From Deltaproteobacteria bacterium (lineage in GTDB: Bacteria > Bdellovibrionota > UBA1018 > UBA923), in assembly GCA_016194795.1 (NCBI GenBank), contig JACQAX010000217.1, positions 1-8,963 of the forward strand: a stretch of 8,963 bases of DNA. Direction: 5' to 3'. This document shows, in pieces, positions 1 to 6,358 of this stretch. The translations under genes and the position numbers were made by a program. Under the pieces are notes generated by a model that saw nothing but the letters and a program-made list of their open reading frames with translations, had not been told where the DNA came from and did no database searches. The stretch's first letter is position 1. The number at the start of each line of letters is the position of its first letter.

Positions 1-201
1 GCCGCTCACGCCGTAGAAGCCGTTGTCGAGGCGGTTCACGCGCAGCGGTTTGTGGATGGTCAGGCTGTGGCCGGTCGTGCTTTTTTCCTCGAGCGGCGCG
101 ACGACCCATACCTGCCCCAGCTTGCGCAAGTGCTTGTAGAGTACTTCGAGGCCCCAGGCATACACACCGTCATCGTTGCTGATGAGGATCTTCAAAGCCA
201 T
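1..201 (-). CDS. surE: 5'/3'-nucleotidase SurE, N-terminal part (3' end outside window)
   Basis: SurE is a metal-dependent nucleoside monophosphate phosphatase. The 67 residues seen start MALKILISNDDG, the family N-terminus. D10 and D11 match the metal-binding Asp pair, and S41 in EEKSTTGHSLT matches the conserved active-site Ser loop. VVAP (33-36) and the SLTIHKPLRV stretch are also typical. One oddity is Trp16 in AWG, where most relatives have APG. The gene is cut by the window start, so the later conserved Asn and the rest of the Rossmann-like domain are not visible. No Shine-Dalgarno precedes the ATG; a promoter sits directly on it (see 202-236). It lies 50 nt after the SIS gene on the same strand. 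Identification is secure from the N-terminal block alone. Confidence 0.93.
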   Translation of the reverse strand, partial: MALKILISNDDGVYAWGLEVLYKHLRKLGQVWVVAPLEEKSTTGHSLTIHKPLRVNRLDNGFYGVSG

Positions 202-236
202 GACGATATTCTAGCGTCGCGGTGGCGGGCAGGCAA
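202..236 (-). promoter_or_regulatory. Putative promoter giving a leaderless surE mRNA
   Basis: On the minus strand TTGCCT (236-231) and TAGAAT (213-208) are separated by 17 nt. This is a 4/6 and 5/6 match to the sigma-70 hexamers at the ideal spacing. The -10 ends 6 nt before the A of the surE ATG, so the predicted transcription start falls on or next to the start codon. The absence of a Shine-Dalgarno in front of the ATG fits a leaderless message. This is inferred from consensus matching only. Confidence 0.45.
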
Positions 237-251
237 GAATTGAGAATTATT

Positions 252-1004
252 TTACAGTTGCGGAATACGCGCTCGATACGGCGCTTCCAGGGTTTCGTTG
301 TGTTGGTCGCCACCGGCGACGTTGGCGCTCTTGTAGATCGGCAAAGTTTTCCCGGCGGCCGCCCACGCGTCGCACGCGCGCGCGAGCGCCCAGTTGTAGA
401 CGAACGCGTTGGCGATCGTCGAGCCCGCGGCCACGCGCACGCCGGCGATCTCGACGAGCGCGTCGCCCGGCGGGCAATGGTTGTCGATCACGATGTCGCA
501 ACATTCGAAAAGCTTTTTTCCGCTCGAATGCCGGCTCGTGGCCGAGCGCGAATGCGTCAGGCTCGTCAGCGCCACCGTGGAGACGCCCGCCTTGCGGCAC
601 TCGAGGGCCATCTCGATCGAAGCGGCATTGATCCCCGAGTTGCTGGCGATCCACATCATGTCGCCCTTGCGCGCGCCCGCGCGCGCGAACAGGATCGGCG
701 CGACGCCTTCCAGCCGCTCGAGCTTGCCGCTGATCTTCGGCGTCGTGTGCGGCGAGATGAAGTCGTGCAGCACCGGATACACCGGAATGAGCCCGCCGGC
801 GCGATGGAACGCCTCCTCGACCAGCACGCTCGAGTGGCCGCTGCCGAAAACGAACACGAGCCCCCCGCCGTCGACCGTCGAGCGCATCAACGAGGCGGCG
901 TCGGCGACGCGCTCGTCCTCGCCCTGGCGAATCGCCGTAAGCAGCTCGTCGATCGCGCCGGGGTAGCTGGGGGAGCCGGATAGTTTCGTGGTCGTCGTTC
1001 GCAT
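252..1004 (-). CDS. SIS-domain protein, UPF0309 family (putative phosphosugar isomerase/binding)
   Basis: This is a 250-residue SIS (sugar isomerase) fold protein that resembles the UPF0309 family throughout its length. Visible signatures are FVFGSGHSS (51-59), EEAFHRAGGLIPV (63-75), the SIS phosphate-binding Ser cluster IASNSG (119-124), TSLTHSRSATSRHSSGKKLF (147-166), the acidic IDN followed by PPGDA (178-182), and the C-terminal SANVAGGDQHN (226-236). SIS domains bind phosphosugars in isomerases such as GmhA and in sugar-phosphate regulators; the substrate of UPF0309 proteins is not established. The ATG at 1004 is preceded by a good GAGGAG Shine-Dalgarno, 15 nt after the lptD stop, so it is probably co-transcribed with lptD. 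A link to LPS or peptidoglycan sugars is suggested only by this position. Confidence 0.85.
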   Translation of the reverse strand: MRTTTTKLSGSPSYPGAIDELLTAIRQGEDERVADAASLMRSTVDGGGLVFVFGSGHSSVLVEEAFHRAGGLIPVYPVLHDFISPHTTPKISGKLERLEGVAPILFARAGARKGDMMWIASNSGINAASIEMALECRKAGVSTVALTSLTHSRSATSRHSSGKKLFECCDIVIDNHCPPGDALVEIAGVRVAAGSTIANAFVYNWALARACDAWAAAGKTLPIYKSANVAGGDQHNETLEAPYRARIPQL

Positions 1005-1019
1005 GGTTCTCCTCGCCGG

Positions 1020-3425
1020 TCAGTGCGGCATCGCGTTCTGGTTCTGGCCGGGGCTCTGGGGGACGAGCCCCCCGCCCTCTTGAAGATTGGTGAAGCCCTC
1101 GCCCGACAGGTTCACCGGGATGTTGAACGTCACGGCGATCTTCGGCTGGTCGATCGTGCGGCTCGCGAGCAGCGTGAGCTTATAGCACTGCGAAGGGCTC
1201 TGGTAGGTGAGGCCGCCGTTGACCGACTGCACGACGCCCGGGCTTTCGTTCTTGTTCTGGGTCGTCGGGAAGCTGTAGGCGATGCCGGCCAGAAAGCCGA
1301 AGTAGTCGTTGATCGACCAGCTCAGCGTGCCCGAGATCGAGTTGGAGTTGGTGGTGATCTGGTTGTAGCTGTAGTTGAAGCCGATGCTGCGGTCGAAGGC
1401 GAGCAGCCTTCGCGTGTAGCGCGCGAGGATGTACGAGGCGCCCAGGTTGTAGGTCGAGCCGTGGATGTACGGGTAGTAGTAGTACTCGCCGCGCGCCGCG
1501 AAGCGCTTCGTCTCGACGTTGGCGAGCGTGAAGAAACGCGAGAGCGGCTGGCGCACGGCGTCCTTCTTGTACTCGTAAAAGTTCACGCTCTGGCCCGAGA
1601 CGATGTCGACGACCTTCCGATAGTTGTTGCCGTCCTCTTTGAGGATGAACTTGTTGCCGATCTGGTAGGAGAGCGAGTTTCCCAGCGGCACGAAGTAGAG
1701 CTGCGTGTCGCTCGAGATCGGCACGATGTCGAACTCGTCGAACTCGTTGCCGGCCGTCGAAAGCTGCTTGATGAAGGGGTGCTTGGCGTTCTGCTGGACG
1801 ATCGGGATGTTGGAGTACGTGAGCGAGGGCCTGAGCTTGTGCTTGATCACCCCGCCGTAGACCCGTTCGATGGAAGTCGCCGCTTCGGCCTGCGCGAGCA
1901 GGTAACCGCGCGCCGTGGGCGCCGCGGCGTTCTGGTCGAAGACGTAGCCGAACGTGCGGTACTGGACGCTTGGCACGAGCTCGAGCACGCTGTTGAAGTT
2001 GGCCAGGTAATAAAGCTCGGGCACGAGGTTGAAGCGCTGCGCGCGCCGCAAGGGGGTCGAGCCCTCGAGGTAGAAGTTCTTCGACGGCGGGCTGAAATCG
2101 GTCGGATAGATCGCGTCGAACGGGCCCGAGTCGCGCCAGAAGCGCGAGTAGTTGTAGGTCATCCCCCAGTAGAGCGGAAAGTCCTTCACGATCGTGTGGT
2201 CGACCGTCGCCAGCGACACGCTCGGCAGGAGCTGCACGGTGTTCCGATCGAAGTCGAGCAGCTCGGGCGTCATCTGGTTGCGCGTCCACTTGATCGACGA
2301 CCAGACGCTGAGGTCGCGCCCCGCGCGCGAAAGCCCCAGGTCGGAGATCATCCCCGGCTCGCCGCGGCCCGGGATGTCGCCGATCTTGCGGTTGTAGTCG
2401 CGGTCGCTCGCCGTGAGGATGTTCATCTTCTGCTCGAAGCCCCACGGGAGCTCGAGGTTGTGGTTGTAGGCCAGCGCGTAGCGGTCGAAATACGGGTCGC
2501 GCACGAACTGCTTGTCGCGAAGATAGAACGTGTTGAGGTTGCCGTAGCTGCGCTTGCCCAGCATGTAACGGTACTCGGCCTCGGCCTTGACGCCCTTGAG
2601 CGAGTAGAAGCCGGCGGCGAGCGTCGCGTCCATCGAGCGCGAGATCGCCCAGAAGTATGGCTGGATGAAGGTGAAGCCGTTTTCGCTGGCGAGCTGGACG
2701 CGCGGAAACAGCAGGCCGCTCTGGCGCTTCGTCTTCACCGGGATGATCGCGTACGGGAGATACAGGGTGGGCGCGTCGTTGACCTTGATGAAGACCTGGT
2801 TGAGGTAGGCATAGCCGTCGACCGTCAGGTCGATCGAGTGGCCCATGAGCTTCCAGCTCGCCGGGCAGTCGCGGCAGGTCGAGTACTCGCCGTCGTAGGC
2901 GATGAAATGGTTGAGCGCCTTGCGCTCGATCTTCTCGCCCACGAGCTGGTACTTGTCGCTCTCGACGCGCCCGTCGGTGATGATGCCGGTCTCGGTCACG
3001 AAGTTGAAGTCCATCTTCGTGCCGTAGATGACCGTGTCGGGGGTGAAGTAGACGACGTTGCCCTCGGCGTGGAGCTGCTCGGTGGAGAGGTCCATCTGGG
3101 CGTAGTCGGCCGTGAGCAGCTCGTTGGGCCGGCGGATGTAGACGTTGCCGAAGCACTCGAGACGGTTCTTGGCGAGATCGCGCAGGCTGCGCGTGCAGCT
3201 GAGGTGCAGCGACTTGCCCGAGAGCATCAGGCGCGTGCCCTTCGCCGTTCCTTCGGCGTCGCCGCTGGCCCCGCTGGCGCCGCGCGCCTTCTTCGAGGCC
3301 CGGGGCGCGGCGACGGCCGCGCCTTCGACGACGAGCGAGCAAACGCCCGCGATCGCGATCGCCAGGAGCCCGATGCCGAGAAACGCCGCGGCTATCGATG
3401 ATTCTTGCGAGCGGTTTTCGGCCAT
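1020..3425 (-). CDS. lptD: LPS-assembly outer membrane protein LptD (OstA/Imp)
   Basis: LptD is the outer-membrane beta-barrel that, with the lipoprotein LptE, inserts lipopolysaccharide into the outer leaflet. The 801-residue length is normal. Residues 11-40 form a hydrophobic signal segment ending in AVAA, followed by a low-complexity Lys/Gly/Ala linker (42-65). Residues about 70-190 form the OstA/LptA-like periplasmic jellyroll (GNVYIRR, ADYAQMDLSTEQLHAEGNVVY, ending YSTCRDCPASWKL). From about 205 the barrel begins with LYLPYAIIPVKTKRQSGLLFP and many aromatic alternating strands follow. Mature-region cysteines are C77, C91, C184, C187 and C747. The start ATG lies inside the end of accD (34-nt overlap). 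AGGGG sits only 2 nt before the ATG, so translation probably depends on coupling to accD. No in-frame alternative start is close upstream. The large open frames on the other strand and in another minus frame are GC-rich shadows. Confidence 0.95.
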   Translation of the reverse strand: MAENRSQESSIAAAFLGIGLLAIAIAGVCSLVVEGAAVAAPRASKKARGASGASGDAEGTAKGTRLMLSGKSLHLSCTRSLRDLAKNRLECFGNVYIRRPNELLTADYAQMDLSTEQLHAEGNVVYFTPDTVIYGTKMDFNFVTETGIITDGRVESDKYQLVGEKIERKALNHFIAYDGEYSTCRDCPASWKLMGHSIDLTVDGYAYLNQVFIKVNDAPTLYLPYAIIPVKTKRQSGLLFPRVQLASENGFTFIQPYFWAISRSMDATLAAGFYSLKGVKAEAEYRYMLGKRSYGNLNTFYLRDKQFVRDPYFDRYALAYNHNLELPWGFEQKMNILTASDRDYNRKIGDIPGRGEPGMISDLGLSRAGRDLSVWSSIKWTRNQMTPELLDFDRNTVQLLPSVSLATVDHTIVKDFPLYWGMTYNYSRFWRDSGPFDAIYPTDFSPPSKNFYLEGSTPLRRAQRFNLVPELYYLANFNSVLELVPSVQYRTFGYVFDQNAAAPTARGYLLAQAEAATSIERVYGGVIKHKLRPSLTYSNIPIVQQNAKHPFIKQLSTAGNEFDEFDIVPISSDTQLYFVPLGNSLSYQIGNKFILKEDGNNYRKVVDIVSGQSVNFYEYKKDAVRQPLSRFFTLANVETKRFAARGEYYYYPYIHGSTYNLGASYILARYTRRLLAFDRSIGFNYSYNQITTNSNSISGTLSWSINDYFGFLAGIAYSFPTTQNKNESPGVVQSVNGGLTYQSPSQCYKLTLLASRTIDQPKIAVTFNIPVNLSGEGFTNLQEGGGLVPQSPGQNQNAMPH

Positions 3426-4279
3426 GACCCCTGTTTCAACATGTTGAGAATCTTGGAGAGCGTCTGGGGAAGGTCTTTGCGGTGGACGATCATGTCCACG
3501 AAACCGTGCTTGAGCAGGAACTCCGAGCGCTGAAATCCTTTCGGGAGCCCCTGGCGCATCGTCTGCTCGATGACGCGCGGGCCGGCGAAGCCGATGAGCG
3601 CGCCCGGCTCGGCGACGATGATGTCGCCCAACATCGCGAAGCTCGCCGCCACGCCGCCGGTCGTCGGATCAGCCAGCACCGAGATGTACGGCAGGCCCTT
3701 GCGCTTCATCTCGGCAACGAGCGCCGAGGTCTTGGCCATCTGCATGAGCGACAGGATTCCTTCCTGCATGCGCGCCCCGCCGCTCGACGAGACGATCACC
3801 GCCGGCAGCTCGTTTTCGATGGCCGCCTCGAAGAGGCGCGCGATCTTCTCGCCGACCACCGCGCCCATGCTGCCGCCCATGAAACGGAACTCGAACGAGC
3901 CGAGCATCGCCTCGGTGCCGGCGATCGTGCCGCGCCCGGTGACGATGGCATCGAGCTGGTGCGTGGATTCGGCGGCGCGCTCCAGGCGCGACACGTAGGG
4001 CTTGGTGTCGTTGAACTTGAGGGGATCGTTCGAGCGCAGGCCCGCGTCGATCTCCTCGAACGTGTGGTCCTGGGTGAGAACCGCGATGCGCTCCCAGGCG
4101 CCCACGCGAAAGTGGAAGTCGCACTCAGGGCACACTTGAAGATTGTCTTTAAGAACCTTCGACTGAAGAATCTCGCCACAAGACGAGCACTTGACCCAGA
4201 ACCCCTCAGGGACTTTCACGACCTTGTCGGAGGGCTTTTCTTTGATCTTCGGGGTTTTGACGCCTTCGAACCAGCTCAC
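3392..4279 (-). CDS. accD: Acetyl-CoA carboxylase carboxyltransferase subunit beta
   Basis: AccD, with AccA, moves the carboxyl group from carboxybiotin to acetyl-CoA, making malonyl-CoA for fatty-acid synthesis in the cytoplasm. The 295 residues match the family length. The N-terminal zinc ribbon is intact: C31-x2-C34 and C50-x2-C53. The crotonase-like core shows SSSGGARMQEG (164-174), LADPTTGGVAASFAMLGD (202-219), EPGALIGFAGPRVIEQT (224-240) and LPKGFQRSEFLLKHGFVD (245-262). The start is GTG, chosen because MSWFEGVKTPKIKEK is the usual family N-terminus and GGGAGG lies 6 nt upstream. Both the Shine-Dalgarno and the GTG fall in a hairpin (4277-4295). It follows the phosphodiesterase-like gene by 27 nt and overlaps the lptD start by 34 nt, placing fatty-acid supply and LPS export in one transcription unit. 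Confidence 0.97.
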   Translation of the reverse strand: MSWFEGVKTPKIKEKPSDKVVKVPEGFWVKCSSCGEILQSKVLKDNLQVCPECDFHFRVGAWERIAVLTQDHTFEEIDAGLRSNDPLKFNDTKPYVSRLERAAESTHQLDAIVTGRGTIAGTEAMLGSFEFRFMGGSMGAVVGEKIARLFEAAIENELPAVIVSSSGGARMQEGILSLMQMAKTSALVAEMKRKGLPYISVLADPTTGGVAASFAMLGDIIVAEPGALIGFAGPRVIEQTMRQGLPKGFQRSEFLLKHGFVDMIVHRKDLPQTLSKILNMLKQGSWPKTARKNHR

Positions 4280-4295
4280 CGGGAACCTCCCGGCG
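4277..4295 (-). promoter_or_regulatory. Hairpin occluding the accD ribosome-binding site and GTG start
   Basis: The minus-strand RNA can form an 8-bp stem (seven Watson-Crick pairs and one G-U) with a 3-nt GGT loop: CGCCGGGA / TCCCGGTG. The Shine-Dalgarno GGGAGG (4291-4286) lies in the top of the left arm and the loop, and the GTG start (4279-4277) closes the right arm. The stop codon of the upstream gene (4309-4307) is 11 nt before the stem, so a ribosome terminating there could reach and open it. The pairing is direct from sequence; regulation is inferred. Confidence 0.55.
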
Positions 4296-4306
4296 GTAGC
4301 GAGGCG

Positions 4307-5062
4307 TTAGAAAATAAACTCGTCCTCTTGCTCGACGACCGTGAGGTTATCGATCTTGAGGTCATGGATCTCGTTGAGCAGCGTTTGGTTGAAGCGCGGC
4401 TTGAGATGGTAGATGTACATCGGGACGTTCGCATGGATCTTTCTCAACTCCTCGCGGAACGTCTTCGGGGTGAAATGCCCGCTGATGTTCGCGACCGCCT
4501 CTTGCTCGATCGGGAAGGAGATCTCCGTGAAGATCGCCTTCAGCCGTTTCGTGGCGTTTGTCTTCTGCCAGATGAGCTCGGTCGGACCGGTTTCGCCCGT
4601 GATCGTGACCGCGCCATTGGCGTCTTCTAAAATAAACCCGACTGCATTACACGGATGGTTGACACTGTACATACGTATGGTCAGGTCGTCAATTTTGATC
4701 CGTTCTTTCACAGCCTTGTAAACAATGGTCGGATTGCTCTTCGAAGGGATCTTGGCGAAGTCGGGCCAGAGGATGTCGTTGAAGAGATGTTTCTTGATGT
4801 GGCCGATCACGGGCGGCACGCTCACGATGCACATGGGCTTTTCGCGCGCGCCGAAAATATTGTCGACCATGAACGGAAGGTCCTTCACGTGGTCGATGTG
4901 CGGGTGGCTGATGATGACGTAATCGATGCTCTCCTGACGCGAGATGGAGAGCGCCGTAGCGCTAGCACCTGCGTCAATCAGGATGCGATCGTTGATGAGA
5001 AAGCTCGTCGTTCTTAAGCCCGGCGCAATGCCGCCGTCGCCACCGAGTACCCGAATCTTCAT
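4307..5062 (-). CDS. MBL-fold hydrolase, class II cyclic-nucleotide phosphodiesterase-like
   Basis: This 251-residue metallo-beta-lactamase-fold protein resembles the class II 3',5'-cyclic-nucleotide phosphodiesterase group (yeast Pde1, Vibrio CpdP and bacterial relatives). It has the metal motif HPHIDH (H53, H55, D57, H58), a third His in VNHP (H136), TGETGPTELIW (156-165), ISGHFTP with H196, and YHLKP with H219 as the last ligand. The bridging metal ligand, normally Asp in GDTG, is Glu157 here (codon GAA). No signal peptide is seen, so it is presumably cytoplasmic. It starts 27 nt after the broken HD-GYP gene and precedes accD by 27 nt. Its protein is richer in Ile, Lys and Asn and its DNA locally poorer in GC than its neighbours (26 of 60 G/C at 4621-4680, against 39 of 60 at 3841-3900 in accD). 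The substrate is inferred; another phosphodiesterase or RNase Z-like role cannot be excluded. Confidence 0.8.
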   Translation of the reverse strand: MKIRVLGGDGGIAPGLRTTSFLINDRILIDAGASATALSISRQESIDYVIISHPHIDHVKDLPFMVDNIFGAREKPMCIVSVPPVIGHIKKHLFNDILWPDFAKIPSKSNPTIVYKAVKERIKIDDLTIRMYSVNHPCNAVGFILEDANGAVTITGETGPTELIWQKTNATKRLKAIFTEISFPIEQEAVANISGHFTPKTFREELRKIHANVPMYIYHLKPRFNQTLLNEIHDLKIDNLTVVEQEDEFIF

Positions 5063-5069
5063 GGATTAG

Positions 5070-5085
5070 CGGCGCTCCTTCGCCG
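5070..5085 (-). promoter_or_regulatory. Shine-Dalgarno displayed in a hairpin loop before the phosphodiesterase-like gene
   Basis: The minus strand reads CGGCG-AAGGAG-CGCCG: a perfect 5-bp GC stem whose 6-nt loop is exactly the Shine-Dalgarno. The linear gap from AAGGAG to the ATG at 5062 is 12 nt, longer than usual, but part of it is taken up by the stem. The upstream reading frame stops at 5090, only 4 nt before the stem, so a terminating ribosome would cover it. Confidence 0.45.
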
Positions 5086-5089
5086 GGGC

Positions 5090-5395
5090 CTAACCTGAGT
5101 CTTTCGTTCTTTTCTTGATTGTACCGGTTTCGAAAGCTTTTACAAACGCGTCGACGACTTCGGCGTCGAATTGGGTGCCGCGATATTTCACGATCTCGTT
5201 GAACGCGATCTTCGGATCCAGACCCTTGCGATAGGGGCGCGTGCTCACCATCGCGTCGTACGTGTCGGCGACGCTGATGATCGAGGCGATCTTGGGGATG
5301 TCGTTGCCCTTGAGGCCGTAAGGGTACCCTTTCCCGTCCGGCCTTTCGTGGTGGTAGCGCATGCCATCGACGACGTCTTTCAGCTCCTCTACTGC
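5090..5395 (-). pseudogene. C-terminal half of a broken GAF/HD-GYP protein
   Basis: The frame from 5395 to the TAG at 5092-5090 encodes the second half of an HD-GYP domain: AVEELKDVVDGMRYHHERPD, then GKGYP, IISVADTYDAM, STRPYRKG and GTQFDAEVVDAF. The HH pair and the ADxxD Asp are metal ligands of HD-GYP phosphodiesterases, and GYP is the family-defining motif. A gene finder would start it at the internal ATG (5362), but there is no well-spaced Shine-Dalgarno: GAGGAG is 21 nt away. It continues the upstream GAF/HD frame shifted by -1. Compared with intact relatives, roughly 25-30 residues around the conserved MK-x-H-x3-G helix are missing between the two halves. It is therefore best read as a remnant, unless the assembly dropped a short piece. 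Confidence 0.8.
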
Positions 5396-6261
5396 TTTTT
5401 GAGAACCCGGTCGTCGATCCCGATCTTGCCGATGTCGTGCAGAATGGCGGCGAGCTTCAAGTTCTCGCGCTCTTTCTGGGTCAGCGTCATGTAATCCGAG
5501 ATCGCCAGCGTGTAATGCAGGACGCGCTTGGTGTGGCCCCCCGTGTAGCGGTCCTTGGCCTCGATCGCGCCGGCCATCGCCGTGGCCGTTTGCAGGAAGG
5601 TCTCCTTGAGCCTCGTATAGAGCATCGCGTTCTCGACGGCGATGGCCACCTGGTACGAGAGCGCTTCGAGCAGGCCCACGTCCTCCGACGTGAAGTCGGT
5701 CGAGACCTTGTTGATGGCCTGAAGCACCCCGATGACGACGCCCTTGGCGACGATCGGCACGCAGATCATGTTGCGCGTGTTGAACTTGGTTTTTTCGTCA
5801 GCCTTTTTGAAGTGGAACGGGTTCTTGCTCACGTCATTGATGAGCATCGGGCGGCCGGTCAGCGCGACGTGGCCGGCGATGCTGCTCTCGTTGATCGGGA
5901 GACGGAACGAGTCTTTCAGCTCGCTGCCCGCCGTGCCGAGCGCCGTTTCCCAGTAGAGCTCGTTCGTCGCGAGATCGGCGAGCAGAAGCGAGCCCGTCTC
6001 GCAGCCGAGAAGCTTGCACGTCGCTTCCATCGACTTCTCGCGAACCGTCGCCGTGTCGAGGGTGGAGTTGAGGATGGCGCTGAAGTTGGCGAGGCACTCG
6101 AGCTGGTAAACCTTGGTCTGAGTGATGGCGATGGTGCTCGAGATCTCTCTTTCGAGGATCTCGATCTTCTTCATCGCCTCTTCGAGCTTGGCTCCAGCAG
6201 CCACTTCCAGTGTCTGCAGAGCTTCGCTTCCAGCGACCTCGGCTAGTTTGCTCTTCCCCAT
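5389..6261 (-). CDS. GAF-domain protein with truncated HD-GYP domain (5' part of a disrupted gene)
   Basis: This 290-residue product starts MGKSKLAEVAG. Residues about 15-50 look like a coiled coil, and 59-210 form a complete GAF sensor domain, including GCETGSLLLAD, SIAGHVALTGRP, ICVPI and INKVSTDFTSED. From about 221 an HD-GYP domain begins: GGHTKRV (H243) and AAILHDIGKIGIDD (H275, D276). It then stops at a TAG straight after VLKKQ. Intact HD-GYP proteins continue for about 150 residues and hydrolyse cyclic di-GMP. The rest of the domain is in the -1 frame at 5090-5395, minus an internal segment. The ATG at 6261 is chosen over an in-frame ATG at 6309 because AGGGA lies 7 nt upstream and because 6309 falls in the loop of a terminator hairpin. 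The GAF part could still be made and bind ligand; HD-GYP catalysis is very unlikely. Confidence 0.8.
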   Translation of the reverse strand: MGKSKLAEVAGSEALQTLEVAAGAKLEEAMKKIEILEREISSTIAITQTKVYQLECLANFSAILNSTLDTATVREKSMEATCKLLGCETGSLLLADLATNELYWETALGTAGSELKDSFRLPINESSIAGHVALTGRPMLINDVSKNPFHFKKADEKTKFNTRNMICVPIVAKGVVIGVLQAINKVSTDFTSEDVGLLEALSYQVAIAVENAMLYTRLKETFLQTATAMAGAIEAKDRYTGGHTKRVLHYTLAISDYMTLTQKERENLKLAAILHDIGKIGIDDRVLKKQ

Positions 6262-6281
6262 CCACCCATCCCTGGTAGCAG

Positions 6282-6328
6282 AAAAAAAAGTGGCCGACTC
6301 GCAGAGCATCCTGTTCTGTGAGCCGGCC
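6282..6328 (-). terminator. Intrinsic terminator just upstream of the GAF/HD-GYP start (attenuator-like)
   Basis: On the minus strand GGCCGGCTCACAGA (6328-6315) pairs with TCTGCGAGTCGGCC (6305-6292): 14 positions with 12 Watson-Crick pairs, one G-U and one A-C mismatch, around a 9-nt loop. Two nucleotides later come eight T residues (6289-6282). This is a standard Rho-independent terminator shape. It lies about 90 nt after the rsmI stop and only 20 nt before the ATG at 6261. It may end rsmI transcripts, but it must also control read-through into the downstream gene, since no promoter fits between. Confidence 0.8.
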
Positions 6329-6358
6329 TCGCGGAACTTTTATGAAAATCCTTTTCCA

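Noticed and set aside
660..690. CG-rich near-repeat tract
   Set aside because: Codons for Arg/Ala/Gly in the SIS protein account for it; no larger repeat structure.
1023..3401. 792-codon open frame on the plus strand opposite lptD, and a 720-codon frame on the minus strand within it
   Set aside because: Both lie inside an unmistakable lptD, are Arg/Val/Ala- or Arg/Pro-rich without recognisable domains, and are explained by high GC at third positions.
3482..4630. 382-codon plus-strand open frame opposite accD and the next gene
   Set aside because: It crosses two clearly real minus-strand genes, has no family features, and has the Arg/Asp/His bias of an antisense shadow.
5385..5402. Programmed -1 frameshift at C AAA AAG joining the two HD-GYP halves
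   Set aside because: The P-site codon would re-pair badly (AAA to CAA), and even the joined protein lacks about 25-30 residues including a metal ligand, so a deletion explains the data better.
6262..6309. Upstream ATG (6309) as start of the GAF/HD-GYP gene
   Set aside because: It lies in the loop of the terminator hairpin and its Shine-Dalgarno is too close; the ATG at 6261 has AGGGA at 7 nt.
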